64,000 nt of DNA, taken from Bombardia bombarda (Eukaryota > Ascomycota > Sordariomycetes > Sordariales > Lasiosphaeriaceae). The notes under the pieces were generated by a model. It ran no database searches. It saw only the letters and a program-made list of their open reading frames with translations, and was not told the DNA's origin. Positions 12,234 through 23,800 of the stretch are shown here, piece by piece (the first letter of the stretch is position 1; each line of letters opens with the position of its first letter). A program made the translations under genes and the position numbers. Where the stretch lies: the NCBI GenBank assembly GCA_030512295.1, contig JAULSR010000008.1, positions 1,116,001 to 1,180,000 on the forward strand. The letters run 5' to 3'.

Positions 12234-12637
12234 TTTAGTTGGGCCTGACTTCCCCTTCTCCTATCCCTTTTCCTTCTCCTGTTAAGCCCTCCGCTCTACC
12301 TGCTTTGCTTGCCCAGTAGTATGCTTTCTTTATGCGCCTTGAGATGTCAGGGCATAGGTTGTCAAATGAACTACGAGCAATCTTGCTTACAATTTCATTG
12401 CTATTGCGGAATATAGTTGCTGGACCACTTGCAGTCCGTCTCTCCGCAGTCTAAGATCTTCGTCCTATATAAGAATCCATCTTTACGGTATTTCGTAATC
12501 TACTCGCAGCTATTAACGGGAGGCGTAAACTCGGAAATAGCTATTGTTCTAAGAATTAAGCGATGCTTTTGCTTAGGTAGTTTAGCGTTTGAAATTCGAG
12601 TGTTTATTAAGGCTTCGATTCGGACTGATATCATGGG
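12234..12637 (-). pseudogene. degraded coding sequence facing the kinase remnant
   Basis: On the minus strand a frame starts at an ATG near 12635 and reads about 44 codons to a TAG, then about 30 codons more to further stops. A clean stretch in another frame follows, from about 12413 to a TAA near 12236, including SSFDNLCPDISRRIKKAYYW. The amino-acid make-up is coding-like (basic, with Cys and Trp pairs), and several stops are TAG or TAA next to Gln-type positions, as RIP would cause. I do not recognise the family. It converges with the kinase remnant inside the same element and could be a second cargo gene or a fragment of a transposase. Confidence 0.4.
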
Positions 12638-12779
12638 TAAGTCCGACCATCTATGAGGTGGCAGCCTGCCAATCCGGGTGCATATATAACTTTAAAAGCA
12701 TCAGCCAACCTTCTTATGCGGCAGCATGCAAGTATGGGCAGACAAGGTAGTCTCAGGTACTTAAACTAGTTATTACGCG

Positions 12780-12999
12780 GCTTTAAATTAAATATAAAAT
12801 AATTTAATTATTTAATATATAAAGGCTTAGCATTTATAATAATAATATGCGTAATTTTCGATTTGAAGGATATAATAGGTAAAATGTAAATACTAAAGTA
12901 CAAGGTAGAAGCGGGATTTAGTGCGAGCATTTGGGGTGTGTGTAGCGGGTTGTACTAGCTACATTGAGTTCTAAGGCAGATCCAAACCTGTCCCCCCGT
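12780..12999 (-). repeat. right terminal inverted repeat
   Basis: Read on the minus strand this arm begins TACGGGGGGACAGG and follows the 57-kb copy for at least 190 nt, as far as the segment AAATGCTAAGCC (GGGTGCCGAGCC at 57 kb). Most differences are C-to-T in this orientation. Confidence 0.8.
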
Positions 13000-14830
13000 A
13001 CTTCACCGCTTCTTTGCGTTCTCCCCGTCGTTAGCACCCCCGCCCCAGTTATTTCTACGCTACCTCTGCCTACTGTAACGGCATTCATACACTACGTCCA
13101 CGCAGCTGGCAATGGCATAAATATTTTCGACGTGCATTCAAGTGCGAACCGCGCGATAATATCAAAGCCTCTCAATAGTTTTGTTCCCTACCAAAGAGAA
13201 TAGCGCCGGCCAACAAAGAAGCTAGGCGGGTCAAGAAGTGCTGGCAGCTCACGTCTCGCCCTACACAGTGACTCAGGCTACTCAGCACTGTTTCGAGAGC
13301 GGAGTTAACTGCTCTTGGCGCGGACATGGCGGGGTCATAGGACAAGGCCTCTCACACATGACCCTCAAGCATCTGGACTCCCTGGATCCAGAAGTTTGTA
13401 GAATGTGCCTGTGAATGATGACGGCTCGTTACCCCTTACTTGCCCCCCCTCTCGGTTCTGTAGAATACGAGTACCTAGATACCTACCCAAGCGGGCGAGG
13501 CAGCTTACCATCCAAGATTGTTCCATCACGAGCTGCCCTCCAAAACAAACGATCGGTGACGCAATGGTGCAGCTGAAGAGTCCCATCCACGGTGGGCGGC
13601 TCCAGAACAAGCCGAAAAAGCTCAAGAAGCAGGGTCGTGGGTAAAAACACAACACTCTTTTTCAGCAGATAAAGAGCAAAAAAGACGTGGAACCGAATGC
13701 ACCCCTATGCAACAACTTAAAAATCTGGGCTGTGAGATATAGCGACCCCTAACCTTAACTTCATTTCTCGTCAACCAAGTGCCGAGTTGGTTGCCTTGTG
13801 TAGTCGGTCTTTTTTTTTTCCCTCACTCTGCTGGATACAGGTATTTTACCTTGAATCCTCTACTAACCGCCCACGAAAACCTGCACTGTACCTGGTCTAG
13901 GTATAATACCTCCTTATGTCACCATCTCGTAACACCCTAAGTACCCCTATATTCATCCAACATATGTTTTCCTCCGCGTTGGGCACCATGCGAGATGGAT
14001 CGATCGACAAGAGGAGAAATGCAAGGTAAAAAGAAAGGGGGGTCTTCGCGATAGCCCGGCCGCCATCTTTTGGCCAAAGTGGTGGTGTGGTGGTCAGTGT
14101 ACTTGGCTACTGACCAATCTACCCTGCTGCCCAACAGCTGGAACCATCAGATGACATTATACTACCTCTCTGTACTTTCTCTGTGTTCTCCAGTTCATCG
14201 ATTTTCACCAGCGCATCAGCCCCCTTCTGGGACTGAACCGTCACCAAAACATACATGTCTTGACACCCAAGTAAAAGTAACCATCAGTCACTAATCCAAC
14301 CGGCTTCTTTCTCTCTCATCTGGACCCTTCACATCCACTATCCACTTGGGAATTCGTTGTTGTCAGTAAGGTAGTGATGCCTCCAAGTACAGAATAGGAG
14401 GGTACATTTCTGCCCTACGGGGCCCTACGGGGGCATCACCTGCTTGGGAATGAGCTCAAACACTTGCCCTCCTGGAGCAGCGGGTGACCCCTTTTGACAA
14501 ACTCGTGGCTCAAATAGCCAAACGGTGGCAAAATAATCAACAACACCGATGCACTCATACCCGAATGCATTCATTCAGTCGCCTCTCCTTTGTGTGCCTG
14601 CTTAGAAGAATAAACCGCAAAGTCTTCGGTCATCTCCCATACTTGTACAACTAACTACCTAGGTGGGTTACCTCAACTTTCTCCATATTATAACATACAT
14701 ACAAGTAGTAGCAAAGTAGCATAGAATGAAGTCGGCCGAAACCTGTGTGTATCCTCCACTCAACAAAGTTACCTCGAAATTAGAACGAGCTCCCAACGCA
14801 GACCTGGCGTTTATGCCATAACAAATATAA

Positions 14831-14898
14831 CAGCGGCCATAGAAGGAAATAAAGAGCCATAGAAGGAAATAAAAAGCCATAGAAGAAAATAAAAAGCA
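14831..14898. repeat. 22-bp tandem repeat, about three copies
   Basis: The unit GCCATAGAAGGAAATAAAGA recurs three times with small changes, and a partial fourth copy follows. No coding frame uses it. Confidence 0.7.
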
Positions 14899-15114
14899 AT
14901 GAAAGAGAAATTGAAACATAGCTCCTACAGTATCAGAATAAGAGTGCAACATCTTCCAACGCGGCTCAGATCAGACCTGCCAATAATATGTAGGTGGTAG
15001 TCCACCACCATAATCACCAAGTCTGTGCCAAAGGCCCAATACCGTCAGGTGCAGTCTTCCACAAAACATCTCCCATTCACTCACAGCCTGCAGGCGCTCG
15101 ATGATTCGCGAGTT

Positions 15115-15162
15115 CAAGCTCAAGCTCAAGCTCAAGCTCAAGCTCAAGCTCAAGCTCAAGCG
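15115..15162. repeat. CAAGCT hexanucleotide tandem repeat
   Basis: About eight perfect copies of CAAGCT lie 70 bp beyond the stop codon of the PARP-type zinc-finger gene, probably in its 3' untranslated region. Confidence 0.85.
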
Positions 15163-15231
15163 GCGCTATTATCATGTCAGTCAGTGTCAGCCCCCATAAA
15201 TCCTCTACTCGACACAACACCCGAGAGTTAC

Positions 15232-16799
15232 TCACGCCTTTCGTCCAGCAGGCTTCTTCACAGGAGGAGCAGGCGCAGGAGCAGCCATAGTCGCCTTGAT
15301 CTTCCGGCCACGCTTCGGCTTCACAACCGACTCCTCAACCTCCTGCTCCTCTACCTCAGTCTCAGCAACTTCCGGGACCGTCTCAACAGACTCAGCAACG
15401 GCATCTTCCTTCTTTGACACACGTCTGCCCTTTGGCGCAGCAGCTACCTTCTTCGCAACTGGCTCTGGCTTCGGCTTCGACACGGGCTTCTCCTCCTCAT
15501 TATCACTCTCGTTCTTAACAACGGGTGCGCTCTTCGACACACGTCTACCCTTCGCCGCAGGTGCCGCCTTCTTCTTGGGCGGCTTCGGCTTCTCCTCCTC
15601 AGTTTCCTCATCGTCCACCAGCTCGTCCTCACTGTCGTCCTTAACTATAGGGGCCTTAGTAGCTGCGCGCTTAGGTCTGGTGGATACCGTCTTGGGCGGC
15701 TCTGGCACAGCATCTGCTGCTGCCGTCTTCTTGGCAGCCGCCGCGCCCTTTCTGGCTCTCTTGGCGAGCGGCTCCGCCTCACCGTAGCCCTTATCGTCGG
15801 CATCGGCATCAGCATTGGCCATTTTGCGACCACGCTTGAATGGGGCCGGCTTCTTGGCCGGAGGGCTTGTATCCTGTGGGGGGTTCTTTAGGTTGGTTCC
15901 AAATCCACAAAGTTGTTTGTGGCTTTATCTGGGTAGGTAGATAGATAAGTAAACGTACCTCATTCGCCCCCTCATCCTCAGCGTCAGCCTTGTTCTTCTT
16001 GGTGACTCTGGCGTGGATGCCCTTCTGGCCAGGCTTGTTCATCTCAGGGTCCTATTTGTCAAAAATATGAGTTAGAGGAATACCGGGGCGAGAAGCATAT
16101 CGAAAACCACTTACCCCATTGAAGTCCTCGGGGTCAATAAAGCCCTGGTTGATCACGCGTTTAATTCTCTCCTGGACAGCGGGTGCGTCCCTGCCGAATA
16201 TCAGATCTCACGAATGAAGAGACAAAAGTCAGGGGGAGGTGGGAGTCCATACTCAAGTTCCTCCCAGCCATCAAGTGCATCCCATCTGTACTCGCCGTTG
16301 CTACCCTTGCCGATTTTGTTCTGCATGTTCTGGATTTGCTCTCCCGAGACGCAGCCCCTGGCAGTCATAGTAAGTAACATAAAGGAGGTAGTTGATTTCA
16401 ATCTAACATAGGGTATGCCCTCACCAATGTCTCCAAGCCCAGGATCCGTGTTCCTGAATCTCAACCCAGGTGCCGAGACGAAGCTCGCCCTTCTTGATCT
16501 TGACGGCGGCATCCTTGCAATTCTTGTCCTTGCAACCGGCACGGTTGTTGGGGCAGACCTCTGGAAAAAGCTGTTAGGAGATAGAACAAGAAGGAGCTGA
16601 TAAAGAATGAGAAAAAGATGGGAGGAGAAAAGTTGGTCAGAAATGAGAGTGTGGTCGAATTGTATGTGTAAACAAATATCACCAAGCTGCTTGACGAGGA
16701 AGAAGCCAAACTAGAAAAAGAACAGAAACAACAGTCTGCAAGGGAAAAAAAAACATATTCTGGGAAGAAAGAACGAAACTTACCAATTCGATAAGACAT
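15232..16799 (-). CDS. PARP-type zinc-finger nuclear protein
   Basis: Six exons join to 355 residues: 16799-16784, 16560-16425, 16357-16253, 16190-16115, 16051-15959 and 15873-15232. The first exon codes only five residues and a split codon before a 223-nt intron. Residues 6-50 hold a PARP-type zinc finger, with Cys ligands in VCPNNRAGCKNKDC, the segment KGELRLG and the closing HWGC. This finger binds DNA breaks in poly(ADP-ribose) polymerases and DNA ligase III. No catalytic domain follows. A long Lys/Ala/Glu-rich tail instead contains repeated KGRRVSK and KRGRK stretches that resemble AT-hooks. The composition suggests a chromatin-bound nuclear protein. Similar short finger-plus-tail proteins are common in Pezizomycotina; their role is not known to me. 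Confidence 0.85.
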
Positions 16800-17815
16800 C
16801 TTGAACACAGTCTCTAGCAGAGATATTAGCACTCATCTGAGGTTTGTGCTCAGATCGGTTCTGGTGGTCGTTCGTCCAGGTGTGTGTGCATTTGACGGGA
16901 GGCGACCGGCGCGACTGCAACTGCCCAACAGAGAAAGGTTGGCCTTACCTTGCTTCCCCTCTCTCTCGCTCTCTCTCTCTCTGTGTGTGTGTGTGTGTCG
17001 ACTTTGACCGAAAAAAATATCAAAATGTAAGTGTGAACACCAAATGCGGAGTTTGGAAAAGGAAGACAATATAAAACAATTTTCGCGCTCTTTTGGATTT
17101 TTATGGCTGGTGTTCGTTCCGTTGTAAGGAATGGGCAGGTGCGGTCGCGGGGGAAAAGCAGGACAGTTTGGAGTGCGAGGAAGGAGGAGCCGGTCAGGTG
17201 AGGTCGGGAGGTGCGATCGGCCAATTTTCCCTTTTACTAATTGGGAACTGCTTTTTCAGGGTTGCCCAAAAACACCGACCTTGATAAAATTGCGCGGGCG
17301 CTGATAGATGAAAAATAACATACACCAGGAAATTAATATTGACTGGTGTCTCTTTCAGATGGTAGATAAACAGAAAATTAAGGAGAAAAAAAATATGTGG
17401 CAGGCTCTTTGTCGCTCCACGACTCTCACACACGGCAAGTTGCAGCGCCCTTAACCGCTATCTAAAATCACGGAGGAACAAGACCGTTCGTTTGCAGCTG
17501 CCAGATTGGCCCTCTGTCGAAATCTATCGTGTCTGTTGACACACACCCAAAAAAAAGGAAGATAAAAAGAAAGGACAATTTTTTTTTTACTCTACTTGAT
17601 ATTATATTTTTTTGAACATTTCTGATCATCACATACTAGATAGACTAACTGCAACGCCCATCACAAGTGCCTTCGTTTCTTTTCACATGACTTCATACAG
17701 CCCTCGCTCGCTCCGTCTTCCTCCCAAGCAAGCAGTCACTCTCAGTCTCAGTCTCAGTCTCAGTCTCAGTCTTGCTCCCAACTCCTCCCACAAGCCCATT
17801 CATATTTAAATAACA
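16800..17815. promoter_or_regulatory. 5' flank of zinc-finger gene and 3' flank of ATR gene
   Basis: The region holds the promoter of the zinc-finger gene on the left. A CT/GT microsatellite lies at about 16967-16998 and a CTCAGT hexamer repeat at 17740-17772. No gene is supported. Confidence 0.45.
17740..17772. repeat. CTCAGT hexanucleotide tandem repeat
   Basis: Five to six perfect copies lie 45 bp beyond the stop codon of the ATR kinase gene. Confidence 0.85.
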
Positions 17816-20800
17816 TTACAAAAATGGACACCAACCAATATACATACTCGCCAGATTCCTCGGGTTCACAGCCTGCTTAATCAACTCCTCAACCTGCCCC
17901 TCCACACCAAGCGGAATGCTCTCGTCAGGCAACAACCCCCTGACCTTCCTCTTGATACTCTCCACCACACTAGTCGGGTTCAGCTTCACCGCCTCATGGT
18001 TCTTCTTCTTCGCCTTCTGCAGGTCTAGCGTGGGGTCATGGATAAACGCCTCCAGGATCGTCATGAGCGTCTCCTCCTGCTGCCGGAGGATGCGCAGCGT
18101 CAGCTCGCTGCTGTGGCGGAACGGGCCCTCGTAACCATATATACCCATGGCCGCCTCCATGTTGTGCGTCAGCCGGAACGGCACGCGCTCCGGCTGCGCA
18201 AACGTCAGCCCCTTGTCAAACAGGCAGTTGAAGTCGACGTGGAAGATGCCGCCGTTGCCCTCTTCGAGCAGCACATTCTCGCCGTGCCGATCGCCCAGGC
18301 CCAGGATCGTGCCGACCATAGACATGACGGCGCACGAGCGCGTGTACTTGAGACGCGCGGCAAACCAGACCGACGGGTTGGGGAACTGCGATATGAACCA
18401 GTCCGGCAGCACGGGCGGGAACTGGCTGAGCACCCTCTCCGTGAACAGACCGATGTTGGCCTCTGATGCACTGACCTCCTTCATCAACTGCGCAATCTGA
18501 CCATAATTAGGGCTGATGTTGCGCGTCTTGTAGAGCCCAAGTAAAATATCCCGTAAAGTCTTGAGCCCATCGACCCACTCGATAATGCCGCATTCTTCGT
18601 TTAGCGGCGTGACAGCATACGTCTTGATGTAGAGCTGCCGCCTGCTGGATTCGGCGTCCCGTTTGAGAGAGCGGTTGATCATGCTGTTGAACTCCATGAG
18701 ACGCTGGTCCGTCCGAAGGTCGTCCTTGGGCTTGATGAGAAGACCATAGAGCTTCCCGTCCGTCCCTCTTGCTGTGAGCTTCCGGGGCTTTGCCAACGAG
18801 CCCAGCACCAGGACATTATCAAGGAATGAGTCGATGGTAATCACATCTCTGGAGAAAGCCTTGTGTTTTCTGACATTGTCTGTGAGAGTCGGCAGAGTAG
18901 CAGTGAGGCAAGCCTCGATAGGCACCACCAGCGGACAAGGAGTGCACTTGTGGTTGAAGTGTAGATCCTTGGTGATGCTTGCAGTGGTTGTGCGGTTGCT
19001 CTGGAATTCACCATTATTACAAGCCACCAAGAGCTGTTCGGCGAGTTTCTCTCCCATTCTCAGCAGCTGTTTCAAATGGTATGATTGACCTTCGACTTTC
19101 CTGCCAAGTTCCCGGAGAGCCTCCAAGATCTTTATGCCCCTGGCTCGTCGATCTGTATGTTGCCTGGCTGTCATAAAGGGGAACACGCTCCAGAGGGCTT
19201 GGCGGGGATGGGCGTCAACGACTTTGAGAATCATCTGCTCCAGAACCTTGAACACCTCTACGTTTGGGTGGGCTATCCGTGCCACAATCTGGGGCAAAGC
19301 CGTGTAGAAAATATAAGCTGGCATCCGAGGGAGATATTTTTGAAAATGCTTATAGAGGTCCTGGAGGATGTCCTTGCGGCGCGTTTGTAGTTCTCGGGAT
19401 ATGGAGACCTTGCCATCTGGGGGTTTGTTGACCTGGGCACCAAGTTCAAGCCACAAGGTCAGAATCCGAGGTAAAGTCTGGTACAGATACTTGGTTCCAA
19501 AATTCAGAGACCGAAGGTAGTTCTCGATTACCAACTTGGCCGTCTCTCCTGTGAGAAATTCGTCGCTCTGGTCGTCGGGTTTCAGCGTCTGTTCAGATTC
19601 CAGCACCTTTTTGTAATGTCGACCGAGATAATAGTGTCCCTTTTCCCATTGAGAATGTGCCTTGGCCGCCTGCTGGTATTTTGACCGCAGCGCACTGGCA
19701 TGAGTCTGCCCTGTCGAATCGAGCCACTTTGCAAGTAGGAGGTAGGCCCTGGCTGTGAGCATGCTCCGCTGAGTCTCTGGGTTCTTGCTAGAAGTCGGGG
19801 GTACCGCGCTGACGGCGTTGCTGATAAATGAATCGTTGATGAAAGAGTTGGTGCTGATGGCAAGCTGCAAGACCTGAATCGCTTTCCGATGGTGGCCCTC
19901 TTTATACAATAACCTGGCGTTCTCGATAATAGCGGATCCATCCCCGAGCTTTTGAGCATGAAGGACGGCATTAAAAGACTGATGGATCGACCCAGATTTT
20001 CTAGCCAGACGAGCACTGGAGAGCCATAACGAAGATATATCCTCGTTTCCAAACTTCGGACTGGAAAAGTCAGCGGGAGGCCTTAGACATAGATATAAAC
20101 CGGGAGGGTAACAACATACCGCAACAGCTCCATAGCCGCCCTTCCAACTCCCAGTAAATATTGCTTGTCGCTGACATACGCGCCGAGAACCTCTAAACGA
20201 CGACCTAAGGTGGTCATAATTTCCTGCTGGTCGTCATCTTTGGCAAGCTTTTCATTCGCTATCATTTCCAAATCGCTTAGAACATGGCACTTGAGCATCG
20301 CATCGTGGCAGGCTCTGAGTGAAGATGTCGTAGAATACGTCAATGACCCAGCGGCTTTGCCCCACATCATTTGCATATGATCTTTGAAACTCTTGGTGTC
20401 TCCGTTTCTCAGGCATAATAATGCCTGTGCAATCCCTAGGTTGAACACCTCAGAGACGTCTCCTGCACTGTATTTGCCGAGATACTTTTCCAAGGTCTGC
20501 CATCTTCCAGTTGCCCACGAAGCTTCGACAGCAAAAGGTACGAGTTTGTTGACCGTGGCCGGGCTTGTCTTCATCCCTTCCACATAGTTTAGAAGGGCAT
20601 CTAAAAAAAAATGTAAATAAGTCTCTCTCAAGGTCCGCTGCGTGGACTTCACTTACCATGCTGTCCAGATTCCTTTAGACAAGTCAGGAGATCCAGTTGG
20701 ATGTTGATATCCTCAGGAGAATTCGACAGCTGAATCTCGTACCAAGTTTGCGCTGCAGTCCACCGGCCGGCTTTTCGATGGCTGAGAGCCTGTTGATTCA

Positions 20801-23800
20801 AGTCTACATTTTGAAGGCGCGCAGAAACACCCTCGAGTCCATCAGGGTCATCTATGTGGGTGTAAATATCTTGGATGGTCTGCATAAGCTGCGATGTTTC
20901 GTCCTCTTCAGCACCGCGTCTCCTTTCTAGATGGGGTTCCAAGAAGAATAGTGCACGAGCATATTCATTGCAGTCGATGGCCCGTTGAGATATCAGTTCG
21001 GGGTCAAGGGCATTGATTACACCCTTGACCCACTTGATACCATTCTTGTCTCTGCTGTTTAGATCTGGCTGGGATTGCTTGGCCTGAAGCCATCTCATGA
21101 AGTAGTCGAGGATGCGGAAGACAGCCTTTGAAAGTCAGTAACAAGGCTGATAATACGTGAGATGGGCAATGAACTTACCTGGTAGTACAGCTTGATATCT
21201 TCTCTTTCAATATAAGATGCCGTGTCTGGCGGTTGGTGTTTTAGAATCCCTATGAACTCGCCGGCAACTTTGTCTCTGAATTCGGATGAATTCTCCTGTC
21301 CAACAACAACGTGCAAAGCAACATAGGGCAAAAGGAATTCAGTGACGGCGAGATCCTTGACACTGATCAACCGGCATAGAGGCTCGAAGATAATTTGGCT
21401 GAATGGATTCTGCCCGTTGCGTAGAAGGTCAAGAACAAACGATCTTGACCAGCTCGCGTAGGGCCTCCCGGGGCGAAATATCGGATACTCAGTTGCGACC
21501 TGAGGTAAAGGCGCGACACCAAATCTCGAGGTTAAAAACGGTGTAAGAACCTCCCGACTTGCATCTGAGAAAGCGAGCCATTCTCTGTAAACGAACTCGC
21601 TGTTATCTCGTCCCTTTAATTGACAGGCAGCTCTAAAATCAGTTCTTTCGAGGAGTTCTTGCATTGCGAATGACAGATATCCCTGCAGCTTTGTGTCGGT
21701 AGTCGAAAGAAAGGCCTTGACAAGCACATTCTCAAGCAAGAAAGCCACAAAATGCGTGGTCTCGCTGGCGTCATCAAAGTTGTGGACGACGACAAACTGC
21801 CGCTGCTCCCGCGCCGCTTCGAGACGATTCGAATCCAGACAACCGATCAGCCCAATGCACTCTGCACAGAGGCGGGCAATGCTGGGTTGCCAGCCGTTGT
21901 ACTTAGCTGAGCAGTCAAGCAGTGAGCGGGTCAAGGTCGTGACAACCGAGTCCGGTTGTTCGCTCAGGGCTGACGTCTGGAGGTAGTCTTGATGCTTTTC
22001 AAGAAACTTAACCAGCTCGACCAAGGCCTGTTCCACCACTCCCGGATTCTCATGGTATAGCCGTTCACCGAAGATACCAAACGCAGCCCTGTTGTCGTCT
22101 TTGGGTGAGAGAGAGTGCATCTTACGGCAGAAATCTTGCAATTCTTCTATATGGTCCAGCGAGGGAAGCTTGTTTGCAAAATTAGTCAAGGTACCAGAGT
22201 CCTTTTTCAGTTGATTCTGTCGAGTGTTTTCCTTCAGTAAAGCCGCAAGCCGTGCTTTGACGCTCAGTCTGGTTTCGTCGTTGAATGAGTTCCAATAGTG
22301 ACCAATTATGTAGAACGTCGTTTCGATCAACGCCTCTACATCTGCTTCCTCCATATGAGTGAGCATGGCATTCCAGCAAGAGAATGCCGCAGACCGGAGC
22401 TCATCAGAAGCCAGTGCAGAGATCAAACACGCAGAGATCTGTGTCATTCTTAGTGAGCAAAACCCCTTAATTATCGATGGGCTTGACATACCTGTGGCCG
22501 AGCAATGCAAACATAAGAGTTGCACACCCTAATCATCTCCTCCATAGCTCCAATGCATTGTCTTTGTTCCTGGACAGGGGGGTGTAAACCTAAAGTGTCG
22601 TTGATGACTTCGCTTAATCTTGCCGCGAGACCGAGGGCATGCTGCTGTAGGTAGCGTCCGATCAATTCCGATTTCTTGGGTTTCTTGCCCTTTTTCTGCC
22701 CGTTGTCTGGCATGAGGGCCGAAGCCATTGTTGCGAGAGCTGTTCGTACCTGTGACATCTTAGCTATGATCAACCACACTGCATGGGTCCGCCTGTACTT
22801 ACTCGAGCCTTACGATCTTCGTTAGCTCCACCACCTGCTTTGAACAACTCCAGTGCTATCAGTAGGGGTTCCGTTCGCAGCAAATCCACCAACGCAAAGC
22901 CATCAAAGTGGGAAGATATCTGTTTGAGCATCGACATGGCATACTCCGCAATGTCCGGTGCGTCTTGAATAAGCAATAGCGCAACAATAGACGGGAGATT
23001 CGAGTTGTCAAGAATAGGCTGCCAGCTTTCTGTCTCCCCTCGAGCCTCGGCAATCTTCTGGATGACTTCTCGCTTCTTCGCTAGTACCAGCCACGGAAGA
23101 GCATGTTTTTGTAATGGGCCACGCAAAAGCAAGTCGACGCCCGTCTGCAACAGCTCGGCGACCATCCTCGTGGTTTGTGGCCGTGTGACCAGATCCTTAA
23201 CGACTAAAAAAGCCAATCTTGTCCAGAAAGGTTGAAAAAGTCGCCTTGGGGTCTCGCCCCGGGAGTCAGCAAGGTTGAGTATCTCGCTGAAAGCAAAAGC
23301 AGACACTACCATGTTACGATGGCCGAGATACTCAACAAGTTTTATGAGAACCAAGTTGAGCTCATCATCAGAAGTGACCTTGCCTACCTGTCCCCATGCC
23401 ATTATGCACGTTTCGTGCAAATTTGTATCATCTTTGTCCGAAAGCGCGTTGAGAAGTTCCATAGCATTTTTCCTGTTCCGTCGAATGATATCTTTAAGCC
23501 CTTCGGCCGGTGGCTCCGTCAAGAAGACGCAAAAGGCTCGCCCAGCAGCGATGCGAAGCTCGCGTATAGAACTATGTAAGCATTGAACACACCACTGGCC
23601 AGGCTCGGATTTCTCGAGATCCCAGAGCGTGACGTCTCTGGAATGCCGTACTAAACGACGCATCGCAATCATGGCGAAAACTCGAGGACGCCTGGATTCG
23701 GTAAAGCTAGGAAGTTTGATGATTTTGGTGAATAGGGCAAGCGCCAGGTCTTTTGCAGATTCATCTAGACATTTTGGCTGTGTGTCCACCCTATCTAGTT

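Larger units (their letters stand above)
10914..12999. mobile_element. RIP-damaged inverted-repeat transposon-like element
   Basis: The element starts TACGGGGGGAC at about 10914 and ends GTCCCCCCGTA at about 12999. The first ~150 nt of each end are recognisably inverted copies: both hold the segment GATCTGCC...AACTCAAT, a run of CA and C, and TAAATCCCGCTT. The 5-bp word CTTCA stands directly outside each end and fits a target-site duplication. Inside are very AT-rich stretches (11031-11220 and 12780-12900), a broken kinase-like gene and a broken opposing frame. No transposase is recognised, so the element is non-autonomous or its transposase is beyond recognition. A third, single copy of the terminal repeat lies at about 56991. 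Compared with that copy the element shows many C-to-T changes, the mark of RIP. Coordinates of the ends are accurate to a few bases. Confidence 0.8.
13000..15231. other. long intergenic region without a supported gene
   Basis: No frame in this 2.2-kb stretch is both long and coding-like. It contains two small tandem repeats, at about 14831 and 15115. Everything else appears unique and non-coding. Confidence 0.5.

Noticed and set aside
10914..12999. Helitron or retrotransposon origin of the element
   Set aside because: Inverted, not direct, terminal repeats with a short target duplication argue against both.
15296..15787. 163-codon plus-strand frame rich in Ser, Thr and Phe
   Set aside because: It is the antisense shadow of the Lys/Ala/Glu-rich exon of the zinc-finger gene.
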